A stretch of DNA of 64,000 bases from Sorex araneus (taxonomy: Eukaryota > Chordata > Mammalia > Eulipotyphla > Soricidae). Below are positions 57,121 to 64,000 of the stretch, piece by piece. The position numbers were made by a program, and so were the translations under genes. Position 1 is the stretch's first letter. Each line of letters opens with the position of its first letter. The stretch spans positions 10,005,928-10,069,927 of the forward strand of contig NC_073308.1 of the NCBI RefSeq assembly GCF_027595985.1, written 5' to 3'. Under the pieces are notes generated by a model, which saw nothing but the letters and a program-made list of their open reading frames with translations, did not search any database and had not been told where the DNA came from.

Positions 57121-60100
57121 ATGGCACAAAATCCCATGACAATAATTTCTCTAAATGATAACGGTCTAAATACACCAATTAAGAGGCATAAAGTGGCAAA
57201 ATATATTCAAAAACTAAACCCAACTTTCTGTTGCCTACAAGAAACACATCTGAATAGTCAGAACAAATACAGACTCAAAATCAAAGGATGGAAAACAATC
57301 CTGCAAGCAAACAACTCCCTCAAAAAAGCTGGAGTGGCCATATTAGTATCAGACAACATAGATTTCAGCCTGAAAAAGGGACAGCGAAGGTCATTTTCTA
57401 TTCATCAAGGAATATGTACAACAGGAAGAAATCATACTCTTAAATGTATACGCACCTAATGAACGACCAGCTAAATACTTAAAAGAACTCCTAACAGAAT
57501 TTAAGGGGGATATAACTAGCACCACAATAGTAGTTGGAAACTTCAACAGTGCCTTATCACCTCTGAATAGGTCGACAAGAACAACACTCAGCAAGGAAAC
57601 AATGGCTCTGAAGGAAGAAATGAAGGAGACAGGACTAATAGACCTACACAGGGCTATACACCCCCAAAAGAAGGAATACACATTCTTTTCCAGTGCACAC
57701 GGAATATTTTCTGAAATAGACCACATTCTGGGCCACAAATTATACCTTAATAAAATAGGGAAGATAGAAATTGTATCAACTATCTTTTCAGACCATGATG
57801 CACTGAAGATGGAAGTTAATCACAAATAGACGCGGAGAACCAAATCAAACACCTGGAAATTAAACAACTCAGTGTTGAACGATGAGTGGGTCACGAAGGA
57901 AATCAAGGAAGAAATCAAACAATACCTCCAAACAAATGAGAATAAAGACACAAACTATCAGAACCTATGGGATGCAGCTAAAGCTGTGTTAAGGGAAAAA
58001 TTTATAGTTCTGCAAGCTTTCCTCAGGAAGGAAGTAAGGGTCTGTGTAGATAGTTTGACTTCGCAGCTCAAGATCTTAGAAGAGGACCAGCAAAAGGAAC
58101 TCAAACCAGATCAAAGGAAAGAAATAATAAAATTTAGAGCAGAAATTAATGATATGGAAACCAGAAAAACAATCCAAAAGATCAGTGAATCAAAGAGCTG
58201 GTTCTTCAAGAAAATAAATAAGATTGATAACCCACTAGCAAGGCTCACAAAGAGAGAGAGAGAACCCTAATAAACTGAATCAGAAATGAAAAGAGGGACA
58301 TCACAACAGAAACCAAGGAGATTCAAAAGATCATCAGAGACTACTTTGAAAGTCTGTATGCCACAAAACAAGAGAACCTAAAAAAATGGATGAATTCCTT
58401 CATTCCTACAATCTCCCAAGACTGAGCCAAGAAGACTTGGAACACCTGAATAGGACCCTAAATATCAAGGAAATCAAAACTTTAATCAAAAGTCTCCCCA
58501 AAGACAAAAGCCCAGATCCAGACGGATTCACTGGCGAATTCTTCCAAACATTTAAAGAAAACTTGTTGCCAGTTCTTCTCAAGCTTTTCCAGGAAATTGA
58601 AAAGACAGGAACCATCCAGAACAGTTTCTATGAGGCACATATCTCCCTAATACCTAAAGCAAACAAAGATACCACTAACATAGAAAACTATAGACCAATA
58701 TCTCTGATGAACACTGATGTGAAGATCCTCAACAAAATACTAGCAAATAGAATCCAACAACTCATCAATAAGATCATACACCATGACCAAGTGGGATTCA
58801 TCCCGGGGATGCAAGGATGGTTTAACATTCGGAAATCAATCAACATAATCCATCATATCAACAAAAGTAAAGGAAAAAACCATATGATTATACCAATAGA
58901 TAAAGCGAAAGCATTTGACAAGATCCAACATCAATTCATGATAAAAACTCTCACCAAAATGGGTTTTGGAGGAACTTTCCTCAAGATTGTCAAAGCCATC
59001 TACCACAGTACTATGGCAAGCATTATCATCAATGGGGAAAAACTAAGGGCCTTTCCTTTAAGATCGGGGACAAGACAAGGATGCACCCTCTCACCACTTC
59101 TCTTCAGTCTAGTACTGGAAGTACTAGTAATAGCCATTAGGCAAGAAAAAGATATTAAGGGCATTCAGACAGGAAAGGAAGAAATCAAACTCTCACTATT
59201 CGCAGACGATATGATACTATATCTAGAGAAGCCTAAAAGCTCTACTAAGAAACTCTTAGAAACAATTGACTTGTACAGTAAAGACACAGGCTATAAATTC
59301 AATACCCAAAAATCCATGGCCTTCCTCTATGCAAACAGTGAGACAGAGGAAAGGAACATGGAAAAAGCAATCGTGTTCACAATCATGCCCCAGAAAATCG
59401 AATACCTTGGAATCAGCTTAACTAAAGAAGTAAAGGACCTCTACAAAGAAAACTATAAAACGCTACTTCATGCAATAAAAGAGGACATGAGAAAATGGAA
59501 ACATATCCCTTACTCATGGATAGGGAGAATCAACATTGTCAAAATGGCAATACTCCCCAAAGCATTATACAGATTTAATGAGATCCCTATAAGGATACCC
59601 ATGACATTCTTCAAAGAAACGGATCAAGCAATCCTGAAATTCACATGGAACAATAAACACCCACGGATAGCTAAAACAATTCTTGGGAAAATGATGATGG
59701 GAGGCATCACCCTCCCCAACCTTAAACTTTACTACAAAGCGGTAACAATTAAAACAGCATGGTGCTGGAATAAAGCCAGAGCTGCAGACCAATGGAATAG
59801 AGTGGAATATCCCTACACACAACCCCAAAAGTATGATCATCTAATCTTTGATAAGGGGGCAAGAAATGTCAAGTGGAGCAAGGAAAGCCTCTTTAACAAA
59901 TGGTGCTGGCATAACTGAACAACCACATGCAAAAGAATGGGCTTAGACCTCGATCTGACACCATGCACAAAAATCAGATCCAATAGGATTAAAGAACTCA
60001 ACATCAGACCACAATCCATAAGGTACATTGAAGACAAGGTCGGCAAAACCCTTCACTATATTGAAGCTTAAGGTATCTTCAGAGATACCTTAAGCAATCA

Positions 60101-60913
60101 AGTAGAAACAAAGATAAACAAATGGGACAACATTAAACTAAGAAGCTTCTGCACCACAAAAGACACAGTGACCAGAATACAAAGACTACAGAATGGGAAA
60201 AAATATTCACCCAATACCCATCTGATAAAGGTTTGCTATCAAGGGTATATAAAGCCTGGTTGAACTCTACAAGAAGAAAACATCCAACCCCATCAGAAAA
60301 TGGCCTGAAGGAATGAACAGAAACTTTTCCAAGGAAGAGATACATATGGCTAAAAGATACATGATAAAATGCTCTGCATCACTAATCATCAGGAAGATGC
60401 AGATCAAAACAACCATGAGATACCACCTCACACCACAGAGGATGGCAGACGTCCAAAAGAACAAAAGCAATCGCTGTTGGAGAGGATGTGGGGAGAAAGG
60501 GACCCTACTATACTGCTAGTGGGAATGCCAACTGGTCCATCCCCTTTGGAAAAATATGGACGCTTCTCAAAAAATTAGAAATTGAGTTTCCATTTGATCC
60601 AGCAATACCACTTCTGGGAATATACCCTGGAGAAACAAGAACGTATAGTCTAAATGACATCTGCACCTGTATGTTCATCGCAGCACTGTTTACAATAGCT
60701 AGAATCTGGAAAAAACCCGAGTGCCCGAGAACAGATAGGTGGTTAAAGAAACTTTGGTAAATCTATACAATGGAATACTATGCAGCTGTTAGAAAAGATG
60801 AAGTCATGAACTTTGCATATAAGTGGATCAACATGGAAAGTATCATGCTAAGTGAAATGAACCAGAAAGAGAGGGACAGACATAGAAAGATTGCACTCAT
60901 CTGTGGAATATAA
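57121..60913 (+). pseudogene. L1 no. 3 ORF2, RT domain largely open
   Basis: ATG 57121 starts 'MAQNPMTIISLND'. The endonuclease has the QETHL block but lost about 8 nt near 57380, and 'VVGNFNS' replaces the usual VVGDFNT (catalytic Asp to Asn). A TAG at 57827 and a TAA near 58270 follow. 58386-59918 is an uninterrupted 510-codon RT segment with '[18 protein letters not shown]' and FADD at 59199-59210. A TGA at 59916-59918 and later indels end it. Cys-rich C-terminal block near 60470-60530. Confidence 0.9.
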
Positions 60914-61346
60914 AATAACAGAGTAGGAGATTAATACCCAAGAATAGTATATAATACCAGGAGGTTGGCTCCATAGCTTGGAAGCTGTCCTCATACGCTT
61001 GGGGAAAGTCATCCCAAATAGAGAAAGGAACACCAAGTAAAATGTGATTGGTGATCCCGCATAGGAAAGAAGATGTGTACTGAAAGTGGACTAGTGACTA
61101 AACATGATGACCACTCAATACCCGTATTGCAAACCACAACACCAAAAGGAGAGAGAGAACAAATTGGAATGCCCTGCCACAGAGGGGGGTGGGAGGGATA
61201 CTGGGTTCATTGGTGGTGGAGAATGAACTCTGGTGGAGAGATGGGCTCTCTAATATTGCATGAAGAAAAAACAATCACGAAAATGTGTGAATCTGTAACT
61301 GTACCCTCACTATGACTCACTAATTAAAAAATTAAAAAAGAACAAA

Positions 61347-61407
61347 AATGAAAACATTGACTAATTGTAAAGTCAATACATCAAGGAATAAATTAGGAGT
61401 TCAGTGT
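61347..61407 (+). other. Probable 3'-transduced segment
   Basis: About 60 bp unlike L1, between the L1 A-rich end and a second A-run (61408-61413). It carries AATAAA at 61387-61392, 16 nt before that A-run, and the right TSD follows at 61415. This is the pattern left when L1 transcription reads through to a downstream poly(A) signal. Confidence 0.7.
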
Positions 61408-61546
61408 AAAAAATGAAATTGCTGTATAATATGTGATCTTAGCTAGGGAAAATCTCCCCATAATCCAGAGCCAACATGGGATACAAGCTGCAATAAATAT
61501 GTGCAACAAACATGCTTAAATATGTTCTTGTTAAGAAGATGACCTA

Positions 61547-61992
61547 ACTCTTTTGTGGAATGTAAAATAACATAGTATGAGACCGACACCTAAGGACAGT
61601 AGACACAAGGTAAAGGAATATTGCCCCACAGTTGGAAGCCTTTCTCATTAGCTGGGAGAGAAGGCAGATGGAATAGAGAAGGAATCACTAAGAAAATTGA
61701 TGGTTGGAAAAATCGTTCGGGATGGGAGATGTGTGCTAACAGTAGATAAAGGACCAAACCTGATAGCCTCTCAGTATCTATATTGCAAACCATAATGCTC
61801 CAAAATAGAGAGAGAGTATGTTGGAAATTGTCTGCCATAGAGGCAGGGGGAGGGTGGGAAAGGGGGGGTATACTGGGAACATTGGTGGTGGAAAATGTGC
61901 ACTGGTGAAGGGATGGGTGTTTGATCATCATATGATTGAAATTCAAACATGAAAGCTTTGTAACTGTATCTCATGGTGATTCAATTAAAAAA
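61547..61992 (+). mobile_element. Severely 5'-truncated L1 (3'UTR only)
   Basis: L1 3'UTR starting just before the ORF2 end ('tcttttgtggaatgtaaaat'). 'aagatgaccta' occurs at 61536-61546 and again at 62293-62303, after the nested SINE and an (aaat)n tail, so the whole 61547-62292 block is one L1 insertion with a SINE in its tail. Confidence 0.85.
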
Positions 61993-62008
61993 GATAGAAC
62001 TATTACTG

Positions 62009-62247
62009 TCGCACTATTGTCCCATTGTTCATCAATTTTGCTTGAGCGGGCACCAGTAATGTCTCCATTGTGAGACTTGTTGTTACTGTTTTTGGTATAT
62101 CGGATACGCCACGGGTAACTTGCCAGACTCTGCTATGCGAGTGGGATACTCTCAGTAACTTGCCAGGCTCTCCAAGAGGGATGAAAGAATCAAACCTGGG
62201 TTTGCATGTAAGGCAAACACCATACCGACTGTTCTATCACTCCAAGC
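62009..62247 (-). mobile_element. SOR-type SINE inside an L1 tail
   Basis: On the minus strand: 'ggcttggagtgatagaacag' head, a 'gtttgattctttcatccctc' B-box region, 'gcaagttacccgtggcgtat', and 'gatgaacaatgggacaatag'. Confidence 0.9.
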
Positions 62248-62292
62248 CAATTAAATAAATAAATGAATGAATGAATAAATAAATAAATAAAT
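62248..62292. repeat. (AAAT)n tail
   Basis: Tetranucleotide AAAT/GAAT run, probably the expanded A-rich tail of the L1 at 61547. Confidence 0.85.
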
Positions 62293-62303
62293 AAGATGAC
62301 CTA

Positions 62304-62935
62304 GAGCTCCCTAAGCACCATCCCATCCATCCCTGAGCCACTCTCCAGCTCTGCTCCCAGTTTTCTTCCTCTTCCAGGTTAGTAATCGAACCTGGGACAC
62401 CACTTCTCCTCCTCCCGCACTTCAGGCGTCTCCTTGGAGGACCCTGAGCCACCCCACCTCCTCGAGCACCATCCCATCTGCCACGGAGCTATCCTTCAGT
62501 GCCACTCTCGGTTTTGTCCGTCTCCCATGTTTCTGTCCCCCTCCCTCCCCAGAACCCCACCCACACTGAGGTAGTGGGCATGGCCTCCACATGTGGGTGT
62601 GGCCTATTTGGGGGAAGATGGCCAATCACGTGGCCGCAATTATTTTCTCCTTTCCTGACACTTGGTAATCACATCTTCATTTCCATCACCTAATTCTATG
62701 GAGATTATCCTGGCCATCTCAAACACATTAGGACGGTAGTCCAGTAGCGTATTCCAATTGTACCATAATACTGGCATCACTAGAAGCTCTACAAGTCCAA
62801 TAAAAAGCACACATCCTCCAAAGCTTCACTAGAGATCTCACCTAAAGCGCTGAGGAGCACCTGAGAGGAAGAGGGCAATACTGATAGTGAACTGGAAGGT
62901 TCTACCACGATACTACTACAAAAACATGGAGAAAC
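62304..62935 (+). promoter_or_regulatory. L1 no. 4 5'UTR with ~151-bp repeated unit
   Basis: 'gcaccatcccatc' recurs at 62315 and 62466, each preceded by a ctcc(c)t-rich block and followed by similar C-rich sequence, so two diverged monomers about 151 bp apart. GTGGG(C/T)(A/G)TGGCC-type sites lie at 62574-62585 and 62593-62604, then AAGATGGCC at 62615-62623 (YY1-like). The true 5' end is hidden by the upstream insertion. Confidence 0.6.
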
Positions 62936-62988
62936 AACAATAATCCCCACCACAAGGAGAAGATGATGGAAAGGGTCCAGGTGCCTCA
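62936..62988 (+). pseudogene. L1 no. 4 ORF1, first ~18 codons
   Basis: ATG at 62936 ('MEKQQ' then TAA at 62951). Alignment to L1 no. 2 ends at its position 24402. An LTR-like sequence follows and about 690 bp of ORF1 are missing. Confidence 0.8.
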
Positions 62989-63860
62989 ACAAGCCTCAGC
63001 TACCCTTAGTTCCTAGCACCTCCAAAAGCAGGGTCCCAATGAGGGACGGGACGGACCCAGGACAAGCGGTGAGTTATGTGCTACCCTGGCATCGAGATGG
63101 GTCTGGCCAAAGTGCCTAATGCTTAACTATATGTTAAGAGCTTGGTCATGGACATGTCATGTCATGATCTAAAAGCAACGACAAGACTAGGACCCTGCTA
63201 GGGATAGGAAAGACTAATCTGGCCTGAGCACTGTAGTCTGAGATCGAGATGACCCCAGGAGAGCAATTCTATAAGCTTAATGCATCTCTTGCTATGTCCA
63301 TACAAAATGATTAATATTACAAATGCTTATATGTTATTTGGAAAAGGAGAGGAGAAAGACACCTATGGGATTCCGCGCTTGGGCGGGTGTCCTGCTGAAA
63401 GAGAATCTGTCCAAGAAGAAGCATCCCCTGAGGGAAAGAACTTGACCCCTATTGATTGTGACCACACCTATGTGTAAGCCCCAACCCCTCATTCTTGGAG
63501 ATTTAATTAGGCTGTGAGAGTGGGTTGGGGGCCAGTGCTGGCCAGTCCCAGTGCCAGATCTGGAGAAGCTAGATCCAGATCCAGATCCAGAGGAGAAGGA
63601 GAATGAAGTAACATGGGGGAGGAAGAAGCAGGAGGGAACTCAGAGTAGAATGGAGATGGGAATGGAATAAACTGCAACTGAGACCAACCAGCCTGGCCCT
63701 CGTTCCTTCCTTCGCCTGTATCCTCATCGCCATCAACCTCCCTGGGATGGGGGAAGCGGCTGGAGACTACTGAACGTAGGCGGCGGGAGAGACAGAGCGC
63801 CACTGCCCTGTGCCTGGTGCGGTGTGCCTCCCTCCTCTCCTTTTTCTTTGTGTTTTTACA
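62989..63860 (+). mobile_element. LTR-like repeat inside L1 no. 4
   Basis: Same family as 8791-9766: alignable over about the first 400 bp ('agcctcagctacccttag' against 'agccttggttgccctcag', all differences transitions). Ends 'gtttttaca'. AATAAA at 63667-63672. The 3' halves of the two copies differ. Contains 'ccagat' repeats at 63573-63592. No TSD was found (the flanking L1 is not continuous). Confidence 0.6.
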
Positions 63861-64000
63861 CAGTGGGATATAGTGAAAAAACTCAATGAAATGAACAGCT
63901 CACCAAGAATACTTTATCCAACTAAACTCTCACTCAAACTTGAAGGAACGATACACTATTTCATAGATAAACAACAGCTCAGGAACTTCATAGACTCAAA
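63861..64000 (+). pseudogene. L1 no. 4 ORF1, C-terminal part, running off the window
   Basis: Resumes at the 'gtgggatatagtgaaaaaac' segment (ORF1 C-terminal domain, WDIVKKLNEMN), equivalent to 25095 onward in L1 no. 2, and reaches 'cttcatagactcaaa'. The element continues beyond 64000. Confidence 0.88.

Larger units (their letters stand above)
55837..61414 (+). mobile_element. Full-length L1 no. 3 with probable 3' transduction, defective
   Basis: About 5.6 kb. Left flank 'gatattgctgtata' (55823-55836), right flank 'gaaattgctgtata' (61415-61428), 13 of 14 identical. The L1 proper ends with an A-rich tract at about 61346. 61347-61407 is non-L1 sequence with its own AATAAA and A-tail before the TSD. 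ORF1 and ORF2 are broken, but the RT domain is open over 510 codons. Confidence 0.88.

Noticed and set aside
58386-59918. A 510-codon frame as a host gene
   Set aside because: It is L1 ORF2 reverse transcriptase, aligned throughout with the other L1 copies and embedded in a full-length L1.

Overview
This is mammalian nuclear DNA, most likely from a shrew (Soricidae, Sorex type). The clue is a recurring tRNA-derived SINE whose head carries pol III A/B-box motifs (best copies at 32478-32647 and 50331-50520). I recognise it as the soricid SOR family. That is family knowledge, not a database hit. I see no functional host protein-coding gene, no RNA gene and no CRISPR array. The long reading frames belong to decayed LINE-1 (L1) elements or to a processed zinc-finger pseudogene.

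Layout. 1-8000: non-coding DNA with scattered SOR SINEs and L1 3' ends. 8030-9766: an LTR/ERV-like repeat with a 7 x 7-bp minisatellite near its 3' end. 10827-16880: L1 fragments (including an ancient minus-strand L1 split by a SINE), an L1-tailed non-autonomous element, and a composite SINE-tailed element. 17143-33370: a stack of nested L1s. An old L1 is split by two full-length younger L1s (17325-23202 and 23790-29583), and further L1s and SINEs follow. 33370-43900: low-density DNA with SINEs, one L1 tail carrying a variant 3'UTR, and an ancient L1. 43919-46569: a retrocopy of a C2H2 zinc-finger mRNA, GC-rich 5'UTR included, flanked by a 14-bp target-site duplication (TSD). 46590-52735: several L1 copies, one with an inverted 5' part. 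53520-55486: two more non-autonomous L1-tailed elements. 55837-61417: a third full-length L1 with a likely 3' transduction. 61547-64000: an L1 tail holding a SINE, then the 5' end of a fourth L1 whose ORF1 is replaced by an LTR.

How the parts relate. L1 ORF1 (RNA-binding chaperone) and ORF2 (endonuclease/reverse transcriptase) probably supplied the machinery that copied the SINEs, the zinc-finger retrocopy and the non-autonomous elements in trans. All copies here carry frameshifts or stops. The observation most worth following is a dispersed non-autonomous family at 14675-15388, 53520-54188 and 54917-55486. These elements have GC-rich 5' regions of their own joined to the 3'UTR of one L1 subfamily, and each has its own TSD. 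Also notable are 146-151-bp tandem monomers in two L1 5'UTRs and a spaced array of GGGCGTGGCC-type (KLF/SP-like) sites in all four L1 5'UTRs. All boundaries were read by eye.
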